64,000 nucleotides of DNA from Hydrogenophaga sp. (GCF_018780385.1 NZ_JADMJO010000014.1:115137-179136); one strand, 5' to 3'. Counted from the first letter of the stretch, positions 52,343 through 62,051 are shown. Numbers and translations: made by a program. The notes: a model not told the origin generated them from the letters alone.

Positions 52343-53560
52343 TCACATCCTGCCGCCCAACAGCCACAGCATGAGGTCTTTCACCGGTCGGATCTGCTGG
52401 CCGAATGGAAGCACACCCGCACCCCGGAAAAAGAGGCCTTTCTGCGTGTCGCCGTCGAGCGCGTGGCCGAGCTGCTGGTCGATGCAGAACTGCCCCATTT
52501 CGCCCTTGCCGTCTCGCAATCCGCAATGGGCCAGGCAATCAAATGCCATGTTGCACTTTTTCTTCACATGCGCAACCGCCTTCAGTCGCGGCTCCAGACG
52601 CAGGTATTTGTCCAGCCAGGGCGTGCGCACGGCGCGCGCGGGCAGGCCGGCCACGCTGATGAACTCCACCAGGTCCTCGGGTCGGGCCTCGGCCAGCACA
52701 CGTTTGAAGGCCGGATCGGCGTCGCATTCTTGCGTGACGGCGAACGCCGTGCCGAGCTGCGCCGCGCTGGCGCCCAGGGCCTGCAAGCGCAGGATGTCGT
52801 CGCGGCAGCCGATGCCGCCGGCGGCGATGAGCGGTATCTCGCGCTCGATGCCGGCGGTCTTGAAAAACTCGAGCACCTGCGGGATCACCACCTCAAAATC
52901 GAACCGCGTGTCCTGCAAATCCGCCACCTTCGCCGCGCCCAGGTGGCCACCGGCCAGCCGCGGGTGCTCGATCACGATGGCGTCGGGCAGGCGTCCCTTT
53001 TTCTCCCACTTGCGCACCAGCAGCTGCACACCGCGCGCGTCCGACAGGATGGGGATGAGCGCGGTGTCGGGGTGGTCGCGCGCCAGTTCGGGCAAATCGA
53101 GCGGCAGGCCCGCGCCCACCACCACCGCATCGGCGCCACTTTCCAGCGCCAGCCGCACGTATTGCTCGTAGGCGCTGAGCGCCTTCATCACGTTGACCGC
53201 GACCAGGCCGCGGCCCTGCGCGATGGCCTTGGCGCCACGGATCTCGCGGTCGAGCGCGACCAGGTTGGCGGTGTCGATGCGCTCGCGTGCGTCGGGCTCT
53301 TTGTCCAGGTGGGCGGTGGCCGCCATCAGGTCGGGGTGGCGGCGGCGCAGATCGACCGCAGAGATCGTGCCCAAGCCACCGAGGCCGGCCACGGTGCCCG
53401 CCAGCGAGGCCGCCGACACACCCACGCCCATGCCGCCCTGCACCACCGGCAGCAGCTCGCGGCCGCGCAGCCGCCAGGTGCGCAGGCCGCCCTCGCGGGC
53501 CAGGGCCTGGAGTTCCGCCGCCAGCGCCACGGCCTCTTCAGTAACTGATGACTTGTCCAT
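52343..53560 (-). CDS. NAD(P)H-dependent flavin oxidoreductase / nitronate monooxygenase family
   Basis: 405-residue FMN TIM-barrel enzyme of the 2-nitropropane dioxygenase/FabK superfamily. VVQGGMGVGVSAASLAGTVAGLGGLGTIS at the N-terminus, HPRLAGGHLGA and AAGGIGCRDDILRLQALGASAAQLGTAF (phosphate-binding loop) are diagnostic. The C-terminus carries four Cys in KCNMAFDCLAHCG...GQFC, an extra possible metal or Fe-S site. The ATG at 53560 has GGAG five bases upstream, and its first 23 bases overlap the end of the carbonic anhydrase gene. Substrate unknown. Confidence 0.88.
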   Translation of the reverse strand: MDKSSVTEEAVALAAELQALAREGGLRTWRLRGRELLPVVQGGMGVGVSAASLAGTVAGLGGLGTISAVDLRRRHPDLMAATAHLDKEPDARERIDTANLVALDREIRGAKAIAQGRGLVAVNVMKALSAYEQYVRLALESGADAVVVGAGLPLDLPELARDHPDTALIPILSDARGVQLLVRKWEKKGRLPDAIVIEHPRLAGGHLGAAKVADLQDTRFDFEVVIPQVLEFFKTAGIEREIPLIAAGGIGCRDDILRLQALGASAAQLGTAFAVTQECDADPAFKRVLAEARPEDLVEFISVAGLPARAVRTPWLDKYLRLEPRLKAVAHVKKKCNMAFDCLAHCGLRDGKGEMGQFCIDQQLGHALDGDTQKGLFFRGAGVLPFGQQIRPVKDLMLWLLGGRM

Positions 53561-54227
53561 CGTGCTCCACATAAGGTTGGTACGGCCCGGTGCCGCTGTT
53601 GGAGGCTAACGAAGCGGCGATGAAATCACCTTGTTGTGCATCAAACACATGCACTTCTCCTTCTTCGATCACGTAGTGCCAGCCGTGCAGGGTGAGCCGG
53701 CCGGCCTCGACCTCGCGCCGCACCATGGGGTAACCCATGAGGCGTTCGAGCTGCAGCACCACCGCGCGCTGCTCGGTGCGGCGCATGGATTCGGCGCAGG
53801 GTTGCACCGGCAGCAGGGCCTCGTCGATCAGCTTGAGCCACGCGGTGAGGGCCACCGCCTCGGCGGGCGCGCCTTCGTAGGCGGTGCGGATCGCGCCGCA
53901 GTGGCTGTGGCCGCACACCACGATGCGCTCCACGTGCAGGCTGAGCACGGCGAACTCGATCGCTGCCATCGTTCCGTGGAGTCCGTGCGACTGGTCATGG
54001 GGTGGGACGAGCGCGCCGACGTTGCGCACGATGAAGAGCTCACCCGGGCCGGCGCCGGTGAGCAGGTAAGGCACGAGGCGCGAATCGGAGCAGCCGATGA
54101 ACAGTGTCTTGGGGTGTTGGCCCTCGGCCACCAGATCTTGAAAGCGCTGCTGGTGGCGCGGGAAGTAGTCGGAGCGGAAATGCCGCAGGCGCAACAGCAG
54201 TTCGTCAGGCGCTGACTGGGTGTTCAT
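53538..54227 (-). CDS. Beta-class carbonic anhydrase
   Basis: 229 residues, interconverts CO2 and bicarbonate. Zinc ligands Cys46 (GCSDSR, with Asp48 and Arg50 of the catalytic dyad), His107 and Cys110 (CGHSHCGA). VRNVGALVPP follows the family. Cytoplasmic. Lies between the nar operon end and the flavin oxidoreductase, overlapping the latter by 23 bases. It is separated from ppiC by a GC-rich repeat, so it may or may not be in the nar transcript. Confidence 0.94.
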   Translation of the reverse strand: MNTQSAPDELLLRLRHFRSDYFPRHQQRFQDLVAEGQHPKTLFIGCSDSRLVPYLLTGAGPGELFIVRNVGALVPPHDQSHGLHGTMAAIEFAVLSLHVERIVVCGHSHCGAIRTAYEGAPAEAVALTAWLKLIDEALLPVQPCAESMRRTEQRAVVLQLERLMGYPMVRREVEAGRLTLHGWHYVIEEGEVHVFDAQQGDFIAASLASNSGTGPYQPYVEHDGQVISY

Positions 54228-54309
54228 GATGATCCATCTTTCAAGACGACCAAACCGCCACAGGACGCCGTGCCTTCAACCGGGAATGCCGCGGAACTGG
54301 CTTTGCCAG

Positions 54310-54372
54310 GCCGCAGGCATTGCCCCTTGAGGGGCGGAGCGGTTACGCGAAGCGAACAAGCGATGGGGGTGG
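54310..54372. repeat. GC-rich hairpin repeat, inverted copy
   Basis: GCCCC-TTGA-GGGGC (54322-54335) followed by GCGAAGCGAAC and GGGGGTGG. Read on the minus strand it has the same order as copy 1 (CCCCCA, GTTCGCTTCG, then a C4/G4 hairpin). It lies directly after the stop codon of the parvulin gene, so it may serve as a terminator-like boundary of the nar operon. Confidence 0.55.
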
Positions 54373-54375
54373 TCT

Positions 54376-55236
54376 CTATTGCACGAGTGGGGTGTCGGCC
54401 CCTTCCAGTTCGACGCCCTCCACCTGCGCCTGGCCCACCAGCAGCTGCATGTACTGGCGCAGCGCGGTGGCCTGCGACTGCAGCGCCAGCCGCGCACCGA
54501 TCTGCGCCTGCAGCTCCGTGAACTCGGGCAGGCGCCCAGGCTCGCGCGCCAGCACCTCGACGATGTGCAGGCCGAAGCGGCTGTGCACCAGGCGCGGGTG
54601 CAGGCCCAGGGCCTGGATGGCGTCGTTCTGCAGGAACAGCGCCTTGGCCAGCTCGGGCGCGCAGTCCTGCGGCGTGATCCAGCCGAGGTCCCCGCCCTGG
54701 GCGCTCGACGGGCAGTTGGAGAGTTCACCCGCGAGCTGAGCGAAGCGATCAGCGGACACCCCCTGGCGCGAGAGCTCCAGCAGAGCGGCCTCGGCGCGCT
54801 GCGCCAGCGCGTTCACCGGCACGCCCGGCGTGACCGCGAACAGGATGTGGCGCACGTGCAGCGCCTGGCCGACCACGAAGCGCGGCTTGTGGGCCTCGTA
54901 GTGGCGCCGGCATTCCTCGGCGCCGGGCTCGGGCGAGTGCACCTCGGCTTCGAGCAGGGCCTCGATCGCGCCGCGCGTGTCGGCATCGGGCTCGGGCGCG
55001 GTCAGGCCGGTGAAGCGCGGCAGCAGGCCGGCGCTCACCGCCTGCTGGCGCAGCAGCTCGGTGCAGGCGCGCTCGCGCAGGTTCTGCGCGTCCAGCACCT
55101 CGCCGGCCTCGTGCAGGTGGATGCCGTTGACGCTGGCGATCGCTACCGGCGCCGGGGCGGCGGCCTCAGGGCTTTTGCAGGCGCAAGCGCTGCTGCCGCA
55201 ACCGGTGGAGGCAGATGTGGAAAGGTCTTGGCTCAT
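54376..55236 (-). CDS. Cytoplasmic parvulin-type peptidyl-prolyl isomerase of the nar operon
   Basis: 286 residues, no signal peptide. A short N-terminal Cys cluster (C-x4-C-x-C in GCGSSACACKS, about 13-21) precedes a NifM/SurA-like helical region (about 35-110) and a PpiC domain (about 125-225, LHVRHILFAV and GGDLGWITP). Genes of this type follow narI in many betaproteobacterial nitrate-reductase operons, so it probably helps fold or insert NarG/H. The 24-base gap from narI supports co-transcription. Confidence 0.85.
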   Translation of the reverse strand: MSQDLSTSASTGCGSSACACKSPEAAAPAPVAIASVNGIHLHEAGEVLDAQNLRERACTELLRQQAVSAGLLPRFTGLTAPEPDADTRGAIEALLEAEVHSPEPGAEECRRHYEAHKPRFVVGQALHVRHILFAVTPGVPVNALAQRAEAALLELSRQGVSADRFAQLAGELSNCPSSAQGGDLGWITPQDCAPELAKALFLQNDAIQALGLHPRLVHSRFGLHIVEVLAREPGRLPEFTELQAQIGARLALQSQATALRQYMQLLVGQAQVEGVELEGADTPLVQ

Positions 55237-55260
55237 GGGGGCTCCCGTTGTTGGGGTGGA

Positions 55261-55992
55261 TCAGCGGGGCTGGTTCGGGTGGGCAGGATTGGTCGGGTTG
55301 GCCGGCACGCCCAGGCGACGGCTGCGCACCACCTGGTAAGGCCGCACCAGGTAGGCCACGCTGGCAAAGCCGCTCCACACATGCACCAGGCGCGAGAACG
55401 GGAACAGCAGGAAGATCGTCATGCCCAGCACCAGGTGCACCTTGTAAGGCCAGTCCATGTTGACCAGGGCGGAGGCTTCCGGACGGAAGGTGACGATGCG
55501 CTGCGCCCACTCGGCCAGCACCAGCATGGCACTGCCATCGGCGTGCGAATACGAGTACGGCAACGTGATCAGGCCCAGCGTGAGCTGCACCCACAGGATC
55601 ACCAGGATGGCGATGTCGGTGCGGTGGCTGGTCAGGCGGATGCGCGGGTCGAAGATGCGCCGGTGCAGCAGCATCGACAGGCCCACGAAGCAGATCACGC
55701 CGGCGGTGCCGCCCGCGTAGATGGCCAGGCGTTGCTTGACCGCGGCGTCCAGGAAGCCTTCGTAGAAAAAGTGCGGCGTGAGCAGGCCCACGGCGTGGCC
55801 GAAGAACAGGAACAGGATGCCGATGTGGAACAGGTTGCTGCCCCAGCGCAGCTGGCCCTTGCGCAGCAGCTGCGAGGAATCGCTTTTCCAGGTGTACTGG
55901 TCGCGGTCGAAGCGGGCCAGGCTGCCCATGAGGAAAACCGCCAGGCAGATGTAGGGATAGACGCCGAAGAGGAAGTGGTGCAGTGAGGTCAT
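55261..55992 (-). CDS. narI: Respiratory nitrate reductase gamma subunit
   Basis: Di-haem b membrane anchor that takes electrons from quinol and passes them to NarH. 243 residues, five transmembrane helices. Haem ligand His pairs lie in LFHIGILFLFFGH (about 56 and 66) and in KVHLVLGM...RLVHVWSG (about 186 and 204), in the expected register. A polar Pro-rich tail of about 20 residues extends the usual C-terminus. The start overlaps the narJ stop (ATGA). Confidence 0.96.
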   Translation of the reverse strand: MTSLHHFLFGVYPYICLAVFLMGSLARFDRDQYTWKSDSSQLLRKGQLRWGSNLFHIGILFLFFGHAVGLLTPHFFYEGFLDAAVKQRLAIYAGGTAGVICFVGLSMLLHRRIFDPRIRLTSHRTDIAILVILWVQLTLGLITLPYSYSHADGSAMLVLAEWAQRIVTFRPEASALVNMDWPYKVHLVLGMTIFLLFPFSRLVHVWSGFASVAYLVRPYQVVRSRRLGVPANPTNPAHPNQPR

Positions 55993-56702
55993 GCCTGTGC
56001 TCCTGGTGGGGGGGAGGGGTGGCGGCCGGTGGCCGCCTTCACGATGCGGATGGGTTGCGGCTGGCCGGGCCGGGCCTGGCCTTCCGTGGAGCAGCCGCCG
56101 AACACCGCGGGTTCGGCCCAGCTCTCGTCGATGCCGGGGTCGGCCGCCACCGGCACCGGCTCGGCTTTCTCACCCGCGATTTCGAGCACCGCGGCCAGCA
56201 CGCTGGCGTACGGGCTCTCGCGCTTCTGCAGCGCGCTGAAGATCACGCGCACGATGTGCGCGCTCTCGCCCAGGAACTCGCGCGCCACCGAAGCGGGCTG
56301 GGTGGAGGCGAACTCCAGCAGCACGCTCAGGTGGTCGGGCAACTCGGCCGGGCCAAAGAAAAGGCCGGCCTTTTCGTAGGTCTGGATCAGGTCGATCATG
56401 GCCGGGCCACGGTCGCGCGAGTCGCCCAGCACATGCTCGAACAGGTGCAGCGCGGTGCTGCGCCCGCGGTCGAACAGCTCGACGTAGTCGGCTTCGACAT
56501 CCAGCGCAGGTTGTTGACTCAGGTGCACCAGCAGCGCGTCGAGTTCAACCAGCCGCGTGGCCGGCAAGGCGGCTTCGGTGCGCAATGCATCGCGCAGTTC
56601 ACCGGCGTGCGCACGCAGCTCGGCGGTGGGGTAACGCAGCAGGTGGGCGAGCACGCGCAACGTGTGCACGGCGGGCTTTTGGGGAGATGAGAAAAATGCC
56701 AT
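55989..56702 (-). CDS. narJ: Nitrate reductase molybdenum-cofactor assembly chaperone
   Basis: 237-residue NarJ/TorD-family all-helical chaperone needed for cofactor insertion into NarG; not part of the final enzyme. Typical features are LRVLAHLLRYPTAELRAH at the N-terminus and ELFDRGRSTALHLFEHVLGDSRDRG in the middle. The last 40 residues are polar and variable. One base from the narH stop and 4-base overlap with narI. Confidence 0.95.
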   Translation of the reverse strand: MAFFSSPQKPAVHTLRVLAHLLRYPTAELRAHAGELRDALRTEAALPATRLVELDALLVHLSQQPALDVEADYVELFDRGRSTALHLFEHVLGDSRDRGPAMIDLIQTYEKAGLFFGPAELPDHLSVLLEFASTQPASVAREFLGESAHIVRVIFSALQKRESPYASVLAAVLEIAGEKAEPVPVAADPGIDESWAEPAVFGGCSTEGQARPGQPQPIRIVKAATGRHPSPPPGAQA

Positions 56703-56703
56703 G

Positions 56704-58236
56704 TCAGACCCCTGCCTTGATCGGGATGGTGCGCTTCTTCTCGCTGCCGAACAGGCTCGTTTCCGTCTGCCCTTCCGAGCAACCGTTGCCGAAGCTGAAG
56801 CCGCAGCCGCCCTTGATGTTGAAGGTGTTCTCGGCGTATTCGCGGTGGGTGGTGGGGATCACGAAACGGTCCTCGTAGTTGGCGATCGCCATGGTCTGGT
56901 ACATGTCTTCAACCTCACGCACGCTCAAGCGCACCTGGTCGAGCACGTCCTGGTTGATCACGCCGTCCACATGCTTGGCACGCTGGTAGCTGCGCATGGC
57001 CAGCATGCGTTCGAGCGCACGCACCACGGGGATCGTGTCACCGGCGGTCAGCAGGTTGGCGAGGTATTTCACCGGGATGCGCAGCTGGCTCACGTCCGGG
57101 ATCTCGCCGTTGTCGCCCAGGTGCCCGGCGTTGGCCGCGGCGGTGATGGGCGAGAGCGGCGGCACGTACCAGACCATGGGCAGCGTGCGGTACTCGGGGT
57201 GCAGCGGCAGCGCCACCTTCCAGTCCACCGCCATCTTGTAGACCGGGCTGTGGCGCGCGGCCTCCAGCCAGTTGTCAGGGATGCCGTCGGCGCGCGCCTG
57301 CGCGATCACCGCCGGGTCGTGCGGGTCCATGAAGAGATCGATCTGCGCCTTGTAAAGATCCATCTCGTTGGGCACGCTGGCGGCTTCCTGGATGCGGTCC
57401 GCGTCGTACAGCAGCACGCCCAGGTAACGGATGCGGCCCACGCAGGTTTCGCTGCACACGGTGGGCTGGCCGGCCTCGATGCGCGGGTAGCAGAAGATGC
57501 ACTTCTCGGCCTTGCCGCTCTTCCAGTTGTAGTAGATCTTCTTGTAGGGGCAGCCGCTCACGCACATGCGCCAGCCGCGGCACTTGTCCTGGTCGATCAG
57601 CACGATGCCGTCTTCCTCGCGCTTGTAGATCGAGCCCGAGGGGCACGAGGCCACGCACGCCGGGTTGAGGCAGTGCTCGCACAGGCGCGGCAGGTACATC
57701 ATGAAGGTGTTCTCGAACTCCCCCACCATGGCCTTCTGCGCGGCCTCGAAGCCGTTGAAGTTGGCGTCCTTGCTGCGCTTGGAAAACTCGCCGCCCAGGA
57801 TCTCCTCCCAGTTCGGGCCCCACTCGATCTTCTCCATGCGCTTGCCGGTGATCAGGCTGCGCGGGCGCGCGGTGGGCGCGTGCTTCATCTCGGGCGCCGA
57901 CTGCAGGTGGTCGTAGTCGAAGGTGAAGGGTTCGTAGTAGTCGTCGATCTCCGGCAGGTGCGGGTTGGCGAAGATCTTCATCAGCAGCTGCCACTTGCCC
58001 CCTTGCCTGGGCACGATGGAGCCGTCGGCGCGGCGGGTCCAGCCGCCCTGCCACTTCTCCTGGTTCTCCCACTCCTTCGGGTAACCGATGCCGGGCTTGG
58101 TCTCGACGTTGTTGAACCAGGCGTATTCCACCCCGGGGCGGTTGGTCCAGACGTTCTTGCAGGTGACCGAACAGGTGTGGCAACCGATGCACTTGTCCAG
58201 GTTGAGCACCATGCCGATTTGTGCGCGGATCTTCAT
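56704..58236 (-). CDS. narH: Respiratory nitrate reductase beta subunit
   Basis: Iron-sulfur subunit, 510 residues. Four cluster motifs are visible: CIGCHTCSVTCK near 16; CEHCLNPACVASCPSG near 183; CRGWRMCVSGCP, where Trp replaces one Cys and gives the [3Fe-4S] cluster; and CIFCYPRIEAGQPTVCSETC near 245. The start ATG overlaps the narG stop (ATGA). It carries electrons from NarI haems to NarG on the cytoplasmic side. Confidence 0.97.
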   Translation of the reverse strand: MKIRAQIGMVLNLDKCIGCHTCSVTCKNVWTNRPGVEYAWFNNVETKPGIGYPKEWENQEKWQGGWTRRADGSIVPRQGGKWQLLMKIFANPHLPEIDDYYEPFTFDYDHLQSAPEMKHAPTARPRSLITGKRMEKIEWGPNWEEILGGEFSKRSKDANFNGFEAAQKAMVGEFENTFMMYLPRLCEHCLNPACVASCPSGSIYKREEDGIVLIDQDKCRGWRMCVSGCPYKKIYYNWKSGKAEKCIFCYPRIEAGQPTVCSETCVGRIRYLGVLLYDADRIQEAASVPNEMDLYKAQIDLFMDPHDPAVIAQARADGIPDNWLEAARHSPVYKMAVDWKVALPLHPEYRTLPMVWYVPPLSPITAAANAGHLGDNGEIPDVSQLRIPVKYLANLLTAGDTIPVVRALERMLAMRSYQRAKHVDGVINQDVLDQVRLSVREVEDMYQTMAIANYEDRFVIPTTHREYAENTFNIKGGCGFSFGNGCSEGQTETSLFGSEKKRTIPIKAGV

Positions 58237-61200
58237 GGGTTCTCTCCTTGGGATTGGTAAGCGCGGATCAGGTGGTCGTCGGCCGGTGTGTCGAGCCAGT
58301 CCACCTTGTCCATCTTGCGCACCACGACGAACTCGTCGCGGTTGGTGCCGATCGTTCCGTAGTAGTTGAAGCCGTAGCTGAGCTGCGCGTAGCCACCGAT
58401 CATGTGGGTCGGCTTGAGCACGATGCGCGTGACCGAGTTGTGGATGCCGCCGCGCACGCCGGTGATCTCCGAGCCCGGGGTGTTGATGATCTTTTCCTGC
58501 GAGTGGTACATCATCACCATCCCCGGATTGACGCGCTGGCTCACCACCGCACGCGCGGCCACCGCGCCGTTGATGTTGAACAGCTCGACCCAGTCGTTGT
58601 CCTCGATGCCGGCGCTCTTCGCATCGTCCTCGCTGAGCCAGACCACGGTGCCGCCCCGGTTGAGGGTGAGCATCATCAGGTTGTCGCTGTAGGTCGAGTG
58701 GATGCCCCACTTCTGGTGCGGCGTGATGAAGTTCAGCACGATCTCGGTGTTGCCGTTGGACTTGATGTTGTGGATGCCCGAGGTCGCCTTCAGGTCCACC
58801 GGCGGGCGGTAGCTGCCCAGGCCTTCGCCGAAGGCAATCATCCAGGGGTGGTCCTGGTAGAACTGCTGGCGCCCGGTGAGGGTGCGCCATGGGATCAGTT
58901 CGTGCACGTTGGTGTAGCCGGCGTTGTAGCTCACCGTCTCGCTCTCGATGCCGCTCCAGGTCGGGCTGCTGATGATCTTGCGCGGCTGCGCCTGGATGTC
59001 GCGGAAGCGGATCTTCTCGTCCTCGCGGTGAATCGCCAGGTGCGTGTGGTCGATGCCGGTCTGTTTGCCCAGCGCCTCCCAGGCCTTCACCGCCACGTGG
59101 CCGTTGGTCTCGGGCGCGAGCTGCAGGATCACCTCGCAGGCGTCGATGTCGGTCACGATCTTCGGCATGCCCTTGGTCACGCCCTCGTCGAGCGTGGTGC
59201 CGTTGAGCTGGCCGAGCTGCTCCACCTCGGTGCCGGTCTTCCAACCGATGCCCTTGCCGCCGTTGCCCAGCTTCTCCAGCAACGGGCCCAGCGCGGTGAA
59301 GCGTTTGAAGGTGTTGGGGTAGTCGCGTTCCACCACCGAGATCTGCGGCGCGGTCTTGCCGGGGATCAGGTCGCAGTGGCCTTTGCGCCATTCCTTCACG
59401 TCAAAAGGCTGCGCCAGTTCGCCGGGGGTGTCGTGCATGATGGGCGTGAGCACCACCTCTTTTTCGACCCCCAGGTGGCCCACGCAGACTTCGCTGAAGG
59501 CCTGCGCAAAACCCTTGTAGATCTCCCAGTCGCTGCGGCTCTGCCACACCGGGTCCACCGCGGCCGACAGCGGGTGGATGAAGGGGTGCATGTCGCTGGT
59601 GTTGAGGTCGTTCTTCTCGTACCAGCTCGCGGTGGGCAGCACGATGTCGGAGTACAGGCAGGTGGTGCTCATGCGGAAGTCGAGCGTGACCAGCAGGTCC
59701 AGCTTGCCTTGCGGCGCGTGTTCGTGCCACGTCACTTCGGCCGGCTTGGCGTCGTCCTTGCCCAGGTCCTTGCCCTGCACGCCGTTTTCGGTGCCCAGCA
59801 GGTGCTTGCAGAAATACTCGTGGCCCTTGCCGCTGGAGCCCAGCAGGTTGCTGCGCCACACGAACATGTTGCGCGGCCAGTTCTGCGGCGCGTCCGGGTC
59901 TTCACAGCTCATGGCCAGCGTGCCGTCTTTCAGCGCACGCACCACATAGTCCTTGGGGTCCAGCCCGGCGGCGGTGGCGTCTTTGACCACCTGCAGCGGG
60001 TTGGTCTTGAGCTGCGGCGCACTCGGCAGCCAGCCCATGCGCTCGGCGCGCACGTTGAAGTCGATCATGCTGCCGCCGAACGCGGCCTTGTCGGCCAGCG
60101 GGCTCACGATCTCTTCCATGCCGAGCTTCTCGTAGCGCCACTGGTCGGTGTGCGCGTAGAAGAAGCTGGTGCTGTTCATCTGGCGCGGGGGGCGGATCCA
60201 GTCGAGCGCGAAGGCCAGCGCGGTCCAGCCGGTCTGCGGGCGCAGCTTTTCCTGGCCCACGTAGTGCGCCCAGCCGCCACCGCTCTGGCCGATGCAGCCG
60301 CACATCATCAACAGGTTGATCACGCCGCGGTAGTTCATGTCGGCGTGGTACCAGTGGTTCATGGCCGCGCCGATGATCACCATCGACTTGCCGTGCGTCT
60401 TGTCGGCGTTGTCGGCGAACTGCTGCGCCACGGTGATGACCTGGTCGCGCGGCACGCCGGTGATGCTCTCCTGCCAGGCCGGCGTGTAGGCGGCGTTGTC
60501 GTCGAAATCCTTTGCGCCGCTGCCCAGGCCGCGGTCGATGCCGTACTGCGCGACCTGCAGGTCGAACACGGTGGCCACCATGGCGTGGCGCTCCTCGCCG
60601 GCCTTGCCCAGGCGCAGGCGCACGGCCGGCACGCGGGCGTGGTTGATGGCGCCGTTCTGCGCGTTGGCGGTGAAGTGCGGCGCGGCGTTGCCACCGAAGT
60701 AGGGAAAGGCCACGTCCACCACCTGGGTGTCCTGCTCGCCGTCTTCGATCACCGACAGCTTGAGCTTCACCTCGGTGTCGCTGCGGGCTTCCTTGGCCTG
60801 CAGGTTCCACTTGCCTTCGTCGGCGCGTCCGGCCTCGCCCCAGCGGAAGCCGATCGAGCCGTTGGGCAGCACGGCCTTGCCGCCGGTGTCGAAGGCCACG
60901 GTCTTCCACTCGGGGTTGTTCTTCTGGCCGAGCTGGCCGTTGAAGTCGCTGGCGCGCAGGTAGCGGTCGGGCACCAGGGTTTTCGTGCCGTCGGCCAGCA
61001 CATGTTCCTTCAGCATCACCAGCAGCGGCAGGTCGGTGTAGCGGCGCGCGTAGTCGTCGAAGTAGCTGCTGCGCGGCTTGCCGCCCTCGGGGAAATAGAA
61101 GTTCTTGAGCACCACGTGGCCCATGGCCATGGCGAGCGCGGCGTCGGTGCCCTGCTTGGGGTGCAGCCAGAGGTCGGAGAGCTTGGCCACCTCGGAATAG

Positions 61201-62051
61201 TCGGGTGTGACGGCCACCGTCTTGGCGCCCTTGTAGCGCACCTCGGTGAAGAAGTGGGCGTCGGGCGTGCGCGTCTGCGGCACGTTGGAGCCCCAGGCGA
61301 TGATGAACGAGCTGTTGTACCAGTCGGCCGATTCGGGCACGTCGGTCTGCTCGCCCCAGACCTGCGGGCTGGCCGGCGGCAGGTCGCAGTACCAGTCGTA
61401 GAAGCTCATGCACACGCCGCCGATGAGCGAGAGGTAACGCGAGCCGGCGGCGTAGCTCACCATGCTCATGGCCGGGATGGGCGAAAAGCCGATGATGCGG
61501 TCTGGCCCGTGCTGCTTGATGGTGTAGACGTTGGCCGCGGCGATCAGCTGGTTGACCTCGTCCCAGCTTGCGCGGACAAAGCCGCCCATGCCGCGCACCT
61601 GCTGGTAGTCGCGCCGGGCTTCGGGGTTCTCGACGATGGAGGCCCAGGCGTCCACGGGTGTCTTCGCCACGTTCAACGCGGCGCGCCAGCGCTCCAGCAG
61701 GCGGCCGCGCACCATGGGGTACTTCACGCGGTTGGCGCTGTAGAGGTACCAGCTGTAGGAGGCGCCGCGCGCGCAGCCGCGCGGCTCGTGGTTGGGCATG
61801 TCCCAGCGCGTGCGCGGGTAGTCGGTCTGCTGGGTTTCCCAGGTGACGATGCCGCCCTTGACGTAGATCTTCCACGAGCAGCTGCCGGTGCAGTTCACGC
61901 CGTGGGTGCTGCGCACGATCTTGTCGTGCGCCCAGCGGTTGCGGTAGGCGTCTTCCCAGGTGCGGTCTTCGCCGGTGGTCTGGCCGTGGTTGCCCGAGAA
62001 GTTTTCGCGCGGCAGCGAGAAATGGGAAAGGCGATCGAGGAAATGGCTCAT
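58233..62051 (-). CDS. narG: Respiratory nitrate reductase alpha subunit
   Basis: Catalytic Mo-bisMGD subunit, 1272 residues, nitrate to nitrite. The FS0 cluster ligands His50, Cys54, Cys58 and Cys93 are in HGVNCTGSC and RGCARG. The Mo-ligand Asp is Asp223 in FYDWYCDLPPASP, one residue offset from E. coli Asp222. The N-terminus keeps the short NarG leader without a functional twin-arginine signal, as in other cytoplasm-facing enzymes. It is followed immediately by narH and preceded by narK with a 42-base gap. Confidence 0.97.
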   Translation of the reverse strand: MSHFLDRLSHFSLPRENFSGNHGQTTGEDRTWEDAYRNRWAHDKIVRSTHGVNCTGSCSWKIYVKGGIVTWETQQTDYPRTRWDMPNHEPRGCARGASYSWYLYSANRVKYPMVRGRLLERWRAALNVAKTPVDAWASIVENPEARRDYQQVRGMGGFVRASWDEVNQLIAAANVYTIKQHGPDRIIGFSPIPAMSMVSYAAGSRYLSLIGGVCMSFYDWYCDLPPASPQVWGEQTDVPESADWYNSSFIIAWGSNVPQTRTPDAHFFTEVRYKGAKTVAVTPDYSEVAKLSDLWLHPKQGTDAALAMAMGHVVLKNFYFPEGGKPRSSYFDDYARRYTDLPLLVMLKEHVLADGTKTLVPDRYLRASDFNGQLGQKNNPEWKTVAFDTGGKAVLPNGSIGFRWGEAGRADEGKWNLQAKEARSDTEVKLKLSVIEDGEQDTQVVDVAFPYFGGNAAPHFTANAQNGAINHARVPAVRLRLGKAGEERHAMVATVFDLQVAQYGIDRGLGSGAKDFDDNAAYTPAWQESITGVPRDQVITVAQQFADNADKTHGKSMVIIGAAMNHWYHADMNYRGVINLLMMCGCIGQSGGGWAHYVGQEKLRPQTGWTALAFALDWIRPPRQMNSTSFFYAHTDQWRYEKLGMEEIVSPLADKAAFGGSMIDFNVRAERMGWLPSAPQLKTNPLQVVKDATAAGLDPKDYVVRALKDGTLAMSCEDPDAPQNWPRNMFVWRSNLLGSSGKGHEYFCKHLLGTENGVQGKDLGKDDAKPAEVTWHEHAPQGKLDLLVTLDFRMSTTCLYSDIVLPTASWYEKNDLNTSDMHPFIHPLSAAVDPVWQSRSDWEIYKGFAQAFSEVCVGHLGVEKEVVLTPIMHDTPGELAQPFDVKEWRKGHCDLIPGKTAPQISVVERDYPNTFKRFTALGPLLEKLGNGGKGIGWKTGTEVEQLGQLNGTTLDEGVTKGMPKIVTDIDACEVILQLAPETNGHVAVKAWEALGKQTGIDHTHLAIHREDEKIRFRDIQAQPRKIISSPTWSGIESETVSYNAGYTNVHELIPWRTLTGRQQFYQDHPWMIAFGEGLGSYRPPVDLKATSGIHNIKSNGNTEIVLNFITPHQKWGIHSTYSDNLMMLTLNRGGTVVWLSEDDAKSAGIEDNDWVELFNINGAVAARAVVSQRVNPGMVMMYHSQEKIINTPGSEITGVRGGIHNSVTRIVLKPTHMIGGYAQLSYGFNYYGTIGTNRDEFVVVRKMDKVDWLDTPADDHLIRAYQSQGENP

